37,493 nucleotides of DNA, taken from Ktedonobacteraceae bacterium (GTDB taxonomy: Bacteria; Chloroflexota; Ktedonobacteria; Ktedonobacterales; Ktedonobacteraceae). The position numbers and the translations under genes are program-made. The stretch spans positions 1 through 37,493 of the forward strand of contig JAICIM010000003.1 of the NCBI GenBank assembly GCA_025928885.1, in the 5' to 3' direction. Of this stretch, positions 24,205-33,024 are shown piece after piece (the stretch's first letter is position 1; each line of letters opens with the position of its first letter). A model generated the notes under the pieces. It had not been told where the DNA came from. It saw only the letters and a list, made by a program, of their open reading frames with translations, and made no database searches.

Positions 24205-25203
24205 ATGGACGAAAAGCATGAGGCTCGGACCTGGCCTGAATTGTTGGGATTGTTGACTGAGAATTCCAGGGAGCGTAACCGTATTGCGCGTGAGGTTGGG
24301 GTACAATCTGTCACGCTGGTACGCTGGGTAAAGCAAACGGCCAAACCGCGCGAGGAAAATATGCGAGCATTGCTCAGCGCGATCCCTCATGACTACTATC
24401 ACGTATTTGCCCGCCTGAGTATGGCGGATTTTCCCGGTCTGGTTGTCGAACATCGGAAAGGAGTTCTTGTTACACCTGATCCTCCACCAGAGTTTTATAC
24501 GCGCGTCTTGAGGGCATACGCCCATACTCCATCTGCGTTGTATCCGCATGCGTTGCATGATCTGATTTTGCAACAGATTATCGTGCATATGGACCCGGAG
24601 CGTCGGGGGATGGCCGTGCGTATTGTGCGCTGCGTGTCGCCTCTTCCGGGCCAGAAGGTTCGCAGTTTGCTTCAGATAGAGGGAATTGGGACCGGTCCCT
24701 GGCAACGAGATCTGGGGCAACAAATGATCTTTCTGGGGGCGGAATCGCTGGCCGGGGCCGCCGCGACACACTCTCGCCTCATGGTGGTGAACAGTCGCGA
24801 TGAACATACTCTCTCGCCTATCCATTGGGAAGAGCATGAGCAGAGCGTAGCGGCAGCACCTATTTTGTGGAAAACGAAAATTGCCGGCTGTTTGCTCATT
24901 TCTAGCGTTCAGCCGCATATTTTTAGCGAGACCTATGTATCGTTGGTGGAGATCTATGCCTATCTCATGGCTCTGGCGTTTGAGCGAGAGGCTTTTTTTG
25001 ATCTTCAGGAGATCAAACTTGCGCCTATGCCGCAGTATACGGAGCAGCCACGTTTCTTGCAGCATTTTAACCAGCGGGTGTACCAGAAGATGAATGAGAG
25101 TATGCTGGAGCGCCAGCCCATCACATTTTCTGTCGCGCAGGAACGTGTCTGTCAGGAAGTCGAAAGCGAAATGTTGCGCTTTTTATCATCGCGGATTGAA
25201 TAA
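24205..25203 (+). CDS. HTH regulator with a probable GAF-like sensor domain
   Basis: A 332-residue protein. Residues about 5-60 form an XRE-like helix-turn-helix (LLTENSRERNRIAREVGVQS, VTLVRWVKQTAKPREENMRALL). The rest resembles a GAF sensor (MAVRIVRCVSPLPGQKVRSL, then KIAGCLLISSVQPHIF with YVSLVEIYAYLMALAFERE), ending in a helical tail. The effector is unknown. I use the ATG (MDEKHEAR, with TAGGAG 12 bases upstream); the track's TTG four codons earlier sits directly on the ribosome binding site. The methyltransferase gene follows by 66 bases. The two are probably one transcript. Confidence 0.65.
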   Translation: MDEKHEARTWPELLGLLTENSRERNRIAREVGVQSVTLVRWVKQTAKPREENMRALLSAIPHDYYHVFARLSMADFPGLVVEHRKGVLVTPDPPPEFYTRVLRAYAHTPSALYPHALHDLILQQIIVHMDPERRGMAVRIVRCVSPLPGQKVRSLLQIEGIGTGPWQRDLGQQMIFLGAESLAGAAATHSRLMVVNSRDEHTLSPIHWEEHEQSVAAAPILWKTKIAGCLLISSVQPHIFSETYVSLVEIYAYLMALAFEREAFFDLQEIKLAPMPQYTEQPRFLQHFNQRVYQKMNESMLERQPITFSVAQERVCQEVESEMLRFLSSRIE

Positions 25204-25269
25204 GAAAAGGCGGCGGGCGCGATCGTGTCCACCGTCTGATATGATTATTTATGGAAGGAGCCGCATTGT

Positions 25270-26148
25270 ATGGAGGAGTTTCGACCGGAAGAGAACCGTT
25301 ATGTCATCGATCAAGAGAGTAGTGTCGAGATGGCCCGGCTCATGGAACTGGATATCCTCACGACGAAGTGTATGGGGAGCCTCTTTCCTGCCGATATCGA
25401 TCTCTCTCTTGTTCACGATGTGCTAGATGTGGCCTGCGGACCCGGGGGCTGGGTATCGGAGGTCGCCTTCGCCCATCCCGAGAAACGGATCGTTGGCGCA
25501 GATATCAGCCATGCGATGCTGAGCTATGCTCGTGCCTATGCTGATGTGCAAGGGTTAAAGAACACTACGTTCTATTATCGCTCTGCTACCGAGCCACTAG
25601 ATTTCCCCGCTAATTCGTTTGATTTCGTTAATTCCCGTTTAATGGTGGGTTTTATGTGGAAAGAGGCCTGGCCGAAATATATACAGGAGTGTGCGCGGAT
25701 CATACGGCCCGGGGGGACCATTCGTTTGACGGAATCTGATTGTGCCAGCGGACTCAGTGCCGGCAATAGCGTAGCCCTTTCGTGGATTAACAGAATGCTG
25801 GTGCGGGCTTTTTGTCGTACCGGGAGAAGTTTTTGCGCTGATGAGGATGGCTATCAGGTTGGCGTCACTCCCATGCTGCCAAAATTCCTAAGAGAAGCAG
25901 GTTTCCAGGACATTCGTGAGCGACCGCATCTCTTAAATTTTTCGGCTGGGACCGAGGTCCATCAGCGAATGATGAAGAATTTGCAGGTCGGGCTTAAATT
26001 GGTACAGCCGTTTTTGCTGAAAACAGGGGTGACAACTGAAGAAGAGGTTGAAAAATATTATCAGCAGGCAATGACTGATTCTATGAGCGAAGACTTCCAG
26101 GCTGCATGGTATTTCACCAGTGTTTATGGCGTGAGAGGAGAAAAATAA
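25270..26148 (+). CDS. class I SAM-dependent methyltransferase
   Basis: A 292-residue enzyme. Motif I is VLDVACGPGGWVSEVA near residue 50, an acidic residue at the end of strand 2 is in RIVGADISHAML, and motif post-I/II is seen at PANSFDFVNSRLMVGFM and RIIRPGGTIRLTE. This is the UbiE/COQ5-like fold with an added C-terminal helical part (residues 200-292) that may bind substrate. The substrate is unknown; natural-product or quinone-like targets are typical but unsupported. GGAAGGAG lies nine bases before the ATG. It follows the HTH/GAF regulator gene and ends at a bidirectional terminator. Confidence 0.85.
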   Translation: MEEFRPEENRYVIDQESSVEMARLMELDILTTKCMGSLFPADIDLSLVHDVLDVACGPGGWVSEVAFAHPEKRIVGADISHAMLSYARAYADVQGLKNTTFYYRSATEPLDFPANSFDFVNSRLMVGFMWKEAWPKYIQECARIIRPGGTIRLTESDCASGLSAGNSVALSWINRMLVRAFCRTGRSFCADEDGYQVGVTPMLPKFLREAGFQDIRERPHLLNFSAGTEVHQRMMKNLQVGLKLVQPFLLKTGVTTEEEVEKYYQQAMTDSMSEDFQAAWYFTSVYGVRGEK

Positions 26149-26187
26149 AACGAAGAGGGCTGGCTCACAGGCCAGCCCTCTTCGTTT
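26148..26187. terminator. bidirectional terminator, 17-bp stem
   Basis: AAACGAAGAGGGCTGGC pairs perfectly with GCCAGCCCTCTTCGTTT across TCACAG. It begins at the last base of the methyltransferase stop and lies eight bases from the rpe stop. The minus strand continues into TTTTATTTTTC, the better U-tract, so it mainly ends the pentose phosphate transcript. Confidence 0.8.
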
Positions 26188-26195
26188 GCCCTGAG

Positions 26196-26876
26196 TCAAG
26201 AGCGAGCCGGGATGATGGCCTCGCGCAGACGGTTCATCGACTGCTCCACCGTCTCTTTCTGGTTATAGACGGCGGAACCGGCAACGAGCAAATTAGCTCC
26301 TGTCCGTACAACCTGGGGGATCGTGGTGGCATTGATGCCCCCATCGACCTCAATATCGCAGGAGAGGCCGCGCTGCTCGACCAGCTGGCGAGCCTGCGTG
26401 ATCTTGGAGAGCGTTTCGGGAATCAACTCCTGTCCGCCAAAGCCCGGATTGATCGTCATAATCAGCACAAGATCGATCAGTGGGATCATATCCTGGAGCA
26501 TAAAGACCGGTGTAGATGGGTTGAGTGCAACTCCGGCCTGCTTCCCGGCGGCCTTGATCTTTTGAATATTGCGATGCAGGTGCGGACTGACCTCATAATG
26601 CACGATGATGACATCTGCTCCCGCCTGCGCGAACGTCTCAATATACTCCTGGGGATTGGTAATCATGAGATGCGCTTCCAGCGGCAATTTCGTGCAGCGG
26701 CGCACCGCCTCGACGACCAGCGGCCCCATTGTAATATTGGGGACGAAATGACCATCCATGACATCGATCTGAATACGCTGAGCACCTGCCGCTTCAGCTT
26801 CACGAACCTGCTCACCAAGCCGCGTGAAGTCAGCCGAGAGGATAGAAGGGACAAGCCCGATCCTGGTATGTTCCAC
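26196..26876 (-). CDS. rpe: ribulose-phosphate 3-epimerase
   Basis: Interconverts ribulose-5-phosphate and xylulose-5-phosphate, linking the oxidative and non-oxidative branches. A 226-residue TIM barrel with VPSILSADFTRLGEQV, DVMDGHFVPNITMGP (catalytic Asp and metal His), EAHLMITNP, MTINPGFGGQ and IEVDGGIN, all diagnostic. It is the last gene of the pentose phosphate cluster, four bases after pgl, and ends at the bidirectional terminator. Confidence 0.96.
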   Translation of the reverse strand: MEHTRIGLVPSILSADFTRLGEQVREAEAAGAQRIQIDVMDGHFVPNITMGPLVVEAVRRCTKLPLEAHLMITNPQEYIETFAQAGADVIIVHYEVSPHLHRNIQKIKAAGKQAGVALNPSTPVFMLQDMIPLIDLVLIMTINPGFGGQELIPETLSKITQARQLVEQRGLSCDIEVDGGINATTIPQVVRTGANLLVAGSAVYNQKETVEQSMNRLREAIIPARS

Positions 26877-26880
26877 TTTT

Positions 26881-27618
26881 CTATTGCCTCTTTTTTAATG
26901 TCGTCGCAGCCGCGCTATCAAGCATCCAGGTAACTTCGCCCTGTGACGGCTGCACAATTTGCGCCGGGTACTCGTCCGGCTGATGATCGCCCTCCAGCAC
27001 AGCCTGGACCGCATCCTCTTTATCTTTCCCGGTGATCAGGAAGAGAATATGCGTCGCGGCGTTGAGCAGGGGAGGGGTGAAGGTCAGGCGGGCAGGTGGT
27101 GGCTTGGGAACGCTAACCGGCATGACCAGGCGCTGTTGTTCATGCAATGATGCCTGGTGCGGGAAGAGCGAGGCTGTATGTCCTTCTGGACCCATGCCAA
27201 GCTGGATCAGATCAAATTTGGGTACGCCGCTGGTGCCACAAACGTTGCGCATCTCCTGCGCATATGCCTCTGAAGCGGCGTCGCGATCGGCCTCATCAGC
27301 CGGCGTACGATGGATCTGGTTGGCAGGGATTGGCACCTTGCTCAGCAAGACCTCTTGAGCCATATGGTAGTTGCTGTCAGGGCTATCGGCAGGGACGCAG
27401 CGCTCATCAGACCAGAAAACCTCGACCAGATTCCAATCAATCTGGCTGACATATGGCTCAGTTGCCAGCAGGCCATACAATTTTTTCGGTGTGTTGCCGC
27501 CCGAGAGGGCGAGCGTAAAGCGTCCATGCGTCACAATCGATTCCTGGGCAACCCGGACGATGTATCGGGCCGCCTCATGACTCAAAATGTCGGTATCAGG
27601 ATAAATGGCAATATGCAT
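26881..27618 (-). CDS. pgl: 6-phosphogluconolactonase
   Basis: Hydrolyses 6-phosphogluconolactone to 6-phosphogluconate. A 245-residue DevB/Pgl-type protein with ALSGGNTPKKLYGLLA, VEVFWSDERCVPADSPDSNY and LIQLGMGPEGHTASLFP, the family signatures that hold the active-site residues. It lies 15 bases after opcA and four before rpe, consistent with a single transcript. Confidence 0.95.
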   Translation of the reverse strand: MHIAIYPDTDILSHEAARYIVRVAQESIVTHGRFTLALSGGNTPKKLYGLLATEPYVSQIDWNLVEVFWSDERCVPADSPDSNYHMAQEVLLSKVPIPANQIHRTPADEADRDAASEAYAQEMRNVCGTSGVPKFDLIQLGMGPEGHTASLFPHQASLHEQQRLVMPVSVPKPPPARLTFTPPLLNAATHILFLITGKDKEDAVQAVLEGDHQPDEYPAQIVQPSQGEVTWMLDSAAATTLKKRQ

Positions 27619-27633
27619 ACCTGCTCCTACGTG

Positions 27634-28902
27634 TTATTCGGCGAGCATCTCAAACACTTCGTGTAATGCCGCCTCATAAAGGTGGTCGCGACCGATAATT
27701 TCTAGTTCATCATGTAACAGAATGCTGGCGTCTTGCGGTGTCGCGACGTTAACGTTGCGTTGTGGGAGCGCTCCTCCCTCCTCTGGCAAATGAGCAGAAG
27801 TAAGGACGTTATCGGTCTCGTCCTCGCGATTAATTGTGAACGTGGCACGCTTATTCTCGACGGTGCTGCTCAGGCGCACCAGACAGAGCGACCCTGGCTG
27901 TATCCCCGATTGCACGCGTGGTCGAATGTGAATGCTGCCTTGTCCACTATGTCCCAGTTTTGTGGTGGTCTCCTTGCCGGGAAGGTCCATGTGCAGCGGC
28001 CCCGTATTGCGCACAATATTCCAGATATGTGTGCCGGTCTCGGGATCATGCAGGTTCTCTTCGCCGCCGTTGACCTTCCAGTTTAGACTATTTTTCAGCC
28101 ACCCCGCCAGCAATAGGGCGCGGGTGGGATTGGGAGAGATATCTCCCTGCTCATTGGCAAGGTGTCCAGCAATAGGCGCAACGGCATGTTCCACCTCGAT
28201 ATTGTAGACACCGGCCAGGTATGGTTTATAGGCAGGTACATCAAAAAACTGAGCAACAAGCTGCCGCCAGGGAGTGATGCGGCCCCAGTTGAGGTCACTC
28301 AATGCACTATCAGGCACTTCTTGTAAGAAGGTTGAAAGTGTACTGACGCTCTGTTCAGGAGTAAGGAACGTATTTGAATCGACAATGACTCTGCTACTCA
28401 GATCGGTTAGCTTGTGTAGAATGGTCTCATCCTGGGGAGGATCGCCCAACCACCATAAGTAGATCGGCAGATCGGGTTTGAGTAGCGGCTGAATAAGGGA
28501 CGCAGAGGCGCGAGTGGCTGCACCAGAGGCCAGGATTGTGACCTGCTCGAAGCTGTGGCGCATAATGTCGGAAATGATAGGAAACGAGCGCAGAGTGGCC
28601 CACGTCGTAACATCGGTGGGAGACTCTGCGCTCGTGTCCAGAATCAACAAGACAACTCGCGCGATATGCGTACTAGAAAGGTTGCGCAGGAGTGCGCTTG
28701 CACGCTGGGCAGAAGGAATATCTTGCGCACAAATCACAAAATTGAGGACACTCGTACGCACATTCATGTTCTGGCTGATACGCACGTTATCAGCCGACAT
28801 ACGCCAGAAGTAGGAGAGAGTTGTCTCCACCTCTTCCATGCGTACCACTTTACCTGCCCAGGGTAAACGCACCCCTGGGGTCTCGGCGATTTCCTTTGTC
28901 AT
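27634..28902 (-). CDS. opcA: glucose-6-phosphate dehydrogenase assembly protein OpcA
   Basis: A 422-residue OpcA family protein, which in cyanobacteria and actinobacteria helps assemble or redox-activate glucose-6-phosphate dehydrogenase. Recognisable blocks are TSVLNFVICAQDIPSAQRAS, then LPIYLWWLGDPP, IVDSNTFLTP, DLNWGRITPWRQLVAQFFD and the C-terminal LLHDELEIIGRDHLYEAALH. AAGGGG precedes the ATG by seven bases. It follows zwf by 87 bases. Finding it between zwf and pgl fixes its role well, although OpcA is less common outside those phyla. Confidence 0.93.
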   Translation of the reverse strand: MTKEIAETPGVRLPWAGKVVRMEEVETTLSYFWRMSADNVRISQNMNVRTSVLNFVICAQDIPSAQRASALLRNLSSTHIARVVLLILDTSAESPTDVTTWATLRSFPIISDIMRHSFEQVTILASGAATRASASLIQPLLKPDLPIYLWWLGDPPQDETILHKLTDLSSRVIVDSNTFLTPEQSVSTLSTFLQEVPDSALSDLNWGRITPWRQLVAQFFDVPAYKPYLAGVYNIEVEHAVAPIAGHLANEQGDISPNPTRALLLAGWLKNSLNWKVNGGEENLHDPETGTHIWNIVRNTGPLHMDLPGKETTTKLGHSGQGSIHIRPRVQSGIQPGSLCLVRLSSTVENKRATFTINREDETDNVLTSAHLPEEGGALPQRNVNVATPQDASILLHDELEIIGRDHLYEAALHEVFEMLAE

Positions 28903-28989
28903 TCCCGAACCCCTTCATAGTTTGAACCGCGATGTTCGCAAGGACGGCACTGTGCTAACGTTTTCGTCACTACAAACCAAAGGTTGAGA

Positions 28990-30540
28990 CTAGGGTCTGC
29001 GCCACCGATACCCTTCACGCCAGATAAATTCGTCGGCAGCCTGTGGACCCCAGGTGCCAGACTCATAGGTCAGAATGCTGGAACGTGGTTCATTCTGCCA
29101 CTCGTCGAGAATGCCCTGAACAAAGCTCCAGGCTGCTTCTACCTCATCGCGTCGGGTAAAGAGGGTAGAGTCGCCAAGCATGCAATCGAGCAGAAGGCGT
29201 TCGTATGCCTCCGGTTGCTGGCGTACAAAAGATGAGCCATAGAAAAAGTCCATATTCACGGAGCGGATCTGCATATCCGTACCTGGCACTTTAGCACCAA
29301 ACTTGAGCGAGATGCCTTCGTCTGGCTGGATGCGCAGCGTTAACGTGTTTGGCTCAACCTGTCCCTGGGCATCACTGCGCTTAAAGAGCATTAGCGGTGC
29401 CGTTTTAAATTGGATCGCAATTTCGGTAACGCGCTTTGGTAGATGTTTCCCAGTCCGTAAGTAGAATGGTACGCCTGCCCAGCGCCAGTTGTCAATAAAA
29501 AGTTTCATGGCGACGTAGGTTTCGGTCGTCGAGGCTGGATTGACCCCGTTTTCTTCCAGGTAGCTAGGAACCTGCTGACCGCTGACCCAGCCCGGCCCAT
29601 ACTGCGCACGAATAGTGTTATTGATCACATCGCGTCCCACCAGTGGCTGGAGGGCATGCAACACCTTGACCTTTTCGTCATGAACTGCATTCGCTTCAAA
29701 GGCGATCGGTGGCTCCATTGCGACCAGCGTTAGCAGTTGAAGCATATGGTTTTGCACCATATCGCGAATGGCCCCGGATTCTTCATAGTAGGCTCCACGA
29801 CCTTCGATACCGATGTTCTCGGCCACCGTGATCTGGACGTGATCGACGTAGCGCCGGTTCCAGATCGGCTCGAAAATGCCGTTCGCCAGGCGGAAGACCA
29901 GGATGTTCTGGACCGTCTCTTTTCCAAGATAGTGGTCGATACGATAGACCTGATCCTCTTTAAAGACCTTACCGACCTGACGATTGAGTTCGCGGGCCGA
30001 GGGCAGATCGTGTCCGAACGGCTTTTCGACAATGATGCGCGTCCAGCCTTTGCGGTTCCTGTTCAGGCCAGCCGCACCAAGATTCTGGATGATTTCTGGG
30101 TATTGGCTGGGAGGCGTGGACAGATAGAAGATGCGATTCCCGCTGGTGCCACGCTCCTGATCGAGCTTGTTTAACAGGTTTGCCAGCTTTTCGTACCCAG
30201 CAGGATCATGGAAGTTGGATTGCAGGTAGAAAAGGCCGGAGGCAAAACTCTCCCACACCTGGGGGTTAACGGGCTTTTGCCGCGAAAATTCGTTCACCGA
30301 GTCAAGCGCTTGTTTACGAAACGTTTCATCGTCGTAGGGGCGTCGTGCAAAGCCTACGACCGAGAAGCCCGCAGGGAGGGGATGCTCCAGCGCCAGATTA
30401 TAGAGCGCTGGGAGCAACTTGCGGTGCGTCAGGTCACCGGTTGAACCAAAGATGACCATGACGCACGGTTCAGGGCTTTGTTTAATGCGTAGCCCCTCTC
30501 GTAATGGGTTGGGCGCCTCGACTACGCTACGTTGAGGCAT
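28990..30540 (-). CDS. zwf: glucose-6-phosphate 1-dehydrogenase
   Basis: First enzyme of the oxidative pentose phosphate pathway, making 6-phosphogluconolactone and NADPH. A 516-residue protein: IFGSTGDLTHRKLLPALYNL is the coenzyme fold, YRIDHYLGKETVQNILVFR holds the active-site region, and IVEKPFGHDL is conserved. I start at MPQRSVVE, six bases after AGGAGA; the track's MLMPQ uses a TTG two codons earlier. It is followed by opcA and preceded by gnd (36 bases). Confidence 0.97.
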   Translation of the reverse strand: MPQRSVVEAPNPLREGLRIKQSPEPCVMVIFGSTGDLTHRKLLPALYNLALEHPLPAGFSVVGFARRPYDDETFRKQALDSVNEFSRQKPVNPQVWESFASGLFYLQSNFHDPAGYEKLANLLNKLDQERGTSGNRIFYLSTPPSQYPEIIQNLGAAGLNRNRKGWTRIIVEKPFGHDLPSARELNRQVGKVFKEDQVYRIDHYLGKETVQNILVFRLANGIFEPIWNRRYVDHVQITVAENIGIEGRGAYYEESGAIRDMVQNHMLQLLTLVAMEPPIAFEANAVHDEKVKVLHALQPLVGRDVINNTIRAQYGPGWVSGQQVPSYLEENGVNPASTTETYVAMKLFIDNWRWAGVPFYLRTGKHLPKRVTEIAIQFKTAPLMLFKRSDAQGQVEPNTLTLRIQPDEGISLKFGAKVPGTDMQIRSVNMDFFYGSSFVRQQPEAYERLLLDCMLGDSTLFTRRDEVEAAWSFVQGILDEWQNEPRSSILTYESGTWGPQAADEFIWREGYRWRRP

Positions 30541-30576
30541 GAGCAATCTCCTGATATATTTGCTAGAAAATTTTTG

Positions 30577-31479
30577 TTATTCTGCTGATTTGACGGCGTG
30601 GCCCCCAAATTCCTTACGCAGAGCCGCAATAACCTTTGCGGTGAAGGATTCGTCCTGACGTGAGCGGAAACGCTCAAGCAGAGAAAGAGTAATCACAGGT
30701 GCCGGGACATCGGTGTCGATGGCTTGTTGGACGGTCCAGCGACCTTCGCCGGAGTCTTCGACATAGCCCCGAATGCCCGAAAGATCGGAATCATGCTCAA
30801 AGGCAAGTTCCGCCAGTTCGAGCAGCCAGGAACGCACTACGCTGCCCTGGTTCCACAGATGAGAAATGGCATGCAGATCAAGGTCATACTGTTTGGCCGC
30901 TTGCAGGATTTCAAAACCCTCTCCATATGCCTGAAGCATACCATATTCGATACCATTATGCACCATTTTGACAAAATGACCAGCGCCGGCAGGACCACAA
31001 TGCAGATAGCCATCGGGTGGTGCCAGCGATTTGATGATCGGCTCGACATGTTCAAAGGTAGCTTTTTCGCCGCCAACCATCATACAATAGCCGACCTTCA
31101 AGCCCCAGATACCACCGCTGGTGCCGGCATCCATGAACTGGAAGCCCTGTGCGGTCAATTCCTGACTGCGACGAATCGAGTCGTGATAGTTGGAGTTTCC
31201 CCCGTCGATAATGATATCGCCCTTACTGAGTAGCGGCGTCACTTCGTTAATCATGTCGTCGGTTGCCTGACCAGAAGGGACCATAATCCAGACGATACGT
31301 GGCGTGTGTAGCTTCTCAACCAGTTCCTGTATGCTATACGCGCCCTGTGCGCCTTCCGTTACAATCTCATCCGTCTTGGCGGCGGTGCGGTTCCATGCGA
31401 CGACGGTATGCCCGTCACGCAGCAAGCGACGAACCATGTTAGCGCCCATGCGCCCCAATCCAATAAAGCCGATCTCCAT
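30577..31479 (-). CDS. gnd: 6-phosphogluconate dehydrogenase, decarboxylating, short type
   Basis: Oxidises 6-phosphogluconate to ribulose-5-phosphate with CO2 loss. At 300 residues it is the short GndA/YqeC type rather than the 470-residue enterobacterial form. GLGRMGANMVRRLLRDGHTV is the cofactor fold and WNRT follows. IDGGNSNYHDSIRR, TSGGIWGLKVGYCMM and the catalytic lysine in AGHFVKMVHNGIEYGMLQAY are signatures. Short forms often prefer NAD+, an inference here. AAGGAGA precedes the start. Confidence 0.95.
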   Translation of the reverse strand: MEIGFIGLGRMGANMVRRLLRDGHTVVAWNRTAAKTDEIVTEGAQGAYSIQELVEKLHTPRIVWIMVPSGQATDDMINEVTPLLSKGDIIIDGGNSNYHDSIRRSQELTAQGFQFMDAGTSGGIWGLKVGYCMMVGGEKATFEHVEPIIKSLAPPDGYLHCGPAGAGHFVKMVHNGIEYGMLQAYGEGFEILQAAKQYDLDLHAISHLWNQGSVVRSWLLELAELAFEHDSDLSGIRGYVEDSGEGRWTVQQAIDTDVPAPVITLSLLERFRSRQDESFTAKVIAALRKEFGGHAVKSAE

Positions 31480-31537
31480 GTTTTTCTCCTTACAACTGAC
31501 GGGCGAAAACTATTTCGTTGCCCATACGAGTGTTGTT

Positions 31538-31566
31538 ATTTTCATTCTGTTAAAATAGTCGATCAA
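31538..31566 (-). promoter_or_regulatory. possible promoter of the gnd-zwf-opcA-pgl-rpe unit
   Basis: On the minus strand: TTGATC, 17 bases, GAAAAT (4 of 6 in both boxes), start near 31531, about 50 bases before gnd. Moderate support only. Confidence 0.4.
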
Positions 31567-31617
31567 CGGCACGACGGCAGCATCATCTCTGCATCCATGC
31601 TGTTGTGCTCAGTAAGA

Positions 31618-31641
31618 GGGACAGCGCTTGTCCGCTGTCCC
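31618..31641 (-). terminator. hairpin downstream of tal
   Basis: GGGACAGCG pairs with CGCTGTCCC over CTTGTC. It lies about 60 bases past the tal stop, with only a weak T-rich run (TCCCTCTTAC). It may separate tkt-tal from the gnd unit. Confidence 0.45.
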
Positions 31642-31701
31642 TGCTCACTCAAGCGTGATGAACTTGATGACTGTGTGCTGAATCGGTTGCGATGCCTGTG
31701 A

Positions 31702-32844
31702 TTAGTGCGCAACCTGACCGGCGATTGTCTGCCTCTTGCTCTCGATCCCGGCAAACAACTGATGGAACGAGTCGGCAAATTTCTTGACGCCCTCGTCCTG
31801 GAGCTGTTGCGTGATCTGCTGGTATGAGATGCCCTGGTTTTCCAGGTCATCCAGCGTGGCCTTTGCTCCGGCGATATCGTTTCCGATGGTCTTGCTGACC
31901 TTACCATGATCGCGGAAGTTAACGATGGTCTCCAGCGGCATCGTATCGACCGTATCGGGTCCGACCAACTCCTCAGCATACAATACGTCGCGATAAGCGG
32001 GATTCTTGGTGCTGGTGCTGGCCCAGAGCGGGCGCTGCACATGTGCGCCGACGTGCTTGAGCGACTCGAAGCGCGGCGTGCCGAAGATGCGCTCGAACTC
32101 CTGGTAGACCAGACGGGCATTGGCAATCGCGGCCTTGCCTTCCAGGCTCTTGAGCTTCTGCTGTTCGGCGGCATCGCTGGTGGCCTTGATTTTGTCGTCG
32201 AGCAGCTTGTCAACCAGCGTATCCACGCGGCTTACAAAGAAGCTGGCGACCGAGGCAAGCGTGCTGACATCCTCTCCCGCGCCGTTGCGATCTTCCAATG
32301 CGCGGATATACGCATCGGCCACATCGCGATAGCTGTCCAGCGAGAAGATCAGCGTGATGTTGACGTTGATCCCTTTGCGCAGGGTCTCGTAGATGGCCGG
32401 AATGCCCTCACGGGTCGCCGGGATCTTAATCATCAGGTTGGGGCGCTCAACCAGCTTCCAGAAGCGCTCCGCCTCATTGATTGTTCCCTGGGTATCATGA
32501 GCCAGCTCAGGAGAGACCTCCAGGCTGACGTAGCCGTCTTTGCCCTCGCTGCTGTCATAGATTGGGCGCAGCAGGTCGGCAACAGTGCGGATGTCGGCGA
32601 TCACGACATCTTCGTAAATCTCGTTGGTGTTTTTGCCCGCTTTGACCAGCTCTGTGATCTGCTCATCATAAGCATGGCCTGCGCTGATCGATTTCTCGAA
32701 AATGGTGGGGTTGGCGGTGACGCCGACGACACCATCTTCGTCCAGCATCTTTTTAAATTTACCAGATGCAAGCTGAGCGCGATCGATATTGTCGTACCAG
32801 ACGCTTTGTCCCTGATCTTTCAGTTGCAACAGTGGATTTGTCAT
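31702..32844 (-). CDS. tal: transaldolase (long, cyanobacterial/actinobacterial type)
   Basis: Transfers a dihydroxyacetone unit between sugar phosphates in the non-oxidative branch. A 380-residue protein: QSVWYDNIDRAQLASGKFKK, VTANPTIFEKSI, SLEVSPELAHDT and the Schiff-base lysine in NLMIKIPATREGIPAI are typical of the long Tal family. NVNITLIFSLDSYRDVADAY and SFFVSRVDTLVDKLL follow. The ATG of MTNPLLQL is preferred; the track adds six residues from an upstream start. AAAGGTAG precedes it. Confidence 0.96.
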   Translation of the reverse strand: MTNPLLQLKDQGQSVWYDNIDRAQLASGKFKKMLDEDGVVGVTANPTIFEKSISAGHAYDEQITELVKAGKNTNEIYEDVVIADIRTVADLLRPIYDSSEGKDGYVSLEVSPELAHDTQGTINEAERFWKLVERPNLMIKIPATREGIPAIYETLRKGINVNITLIFSLDSYRDVADAYIRALEDRNGAGEDVSTLASVASFFVSRVDTLVDKLLDDKIKATSDAAEQQKLKSLEGKAAIANARLVYQEFERIFGTPRFESLKHVGAHVQRPLWASTSTKNPAYRDVLYAEELVGPDTVDTMPLETIVNFRDHGKVSKTIGNDIAGAKATLDDLENQGISYQQITQQLQDEGVKKFADSFHQLFAGIESKRQTIAGQVAH

Positions 32845-32868
32845 GTTGTGTCTACCTTTCAATGTGTT

Positions 32869-32910
32869 CCATGTTGCTGCGTGCGTTTGCCGCTTTGTGC
32901 AGCAACATGG
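32869..32910. other. 12-bp hairpin just before tal
   Basis: CCATGTTGCTGC pairs perfectly with GCAGCAACATGG across an 18-base loop. It ends about 10-15 bases before the tal Shine-Dalgarno on the minus strand and 115 bases after the tkt stop. There is no U-tract. It could stabilise the downstream message or end some tkt transcripts. Confidence 0.45.
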
Positions 32911-33024
32911 ACGATTCCCTACAATGTTTGCTCTTACCTTTACTCTCTATAATGTACGCAACCTCTATGCGGGGGTACGAGAGCCGTTCGTGGCTGCGTG
33001 CTCAATCGCGCAACCATGAAACGA

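Noticed and set aside
24031-25065. 344-codon minus-strand ORF
   Set aside because: It is a shadow of the HTH/GAF gene on the plus strand; no domain or ribosome binding site supports it.
31906-32952. 348-codon plus-strand ORF
   Set aside because: Antisense shadow of tal.
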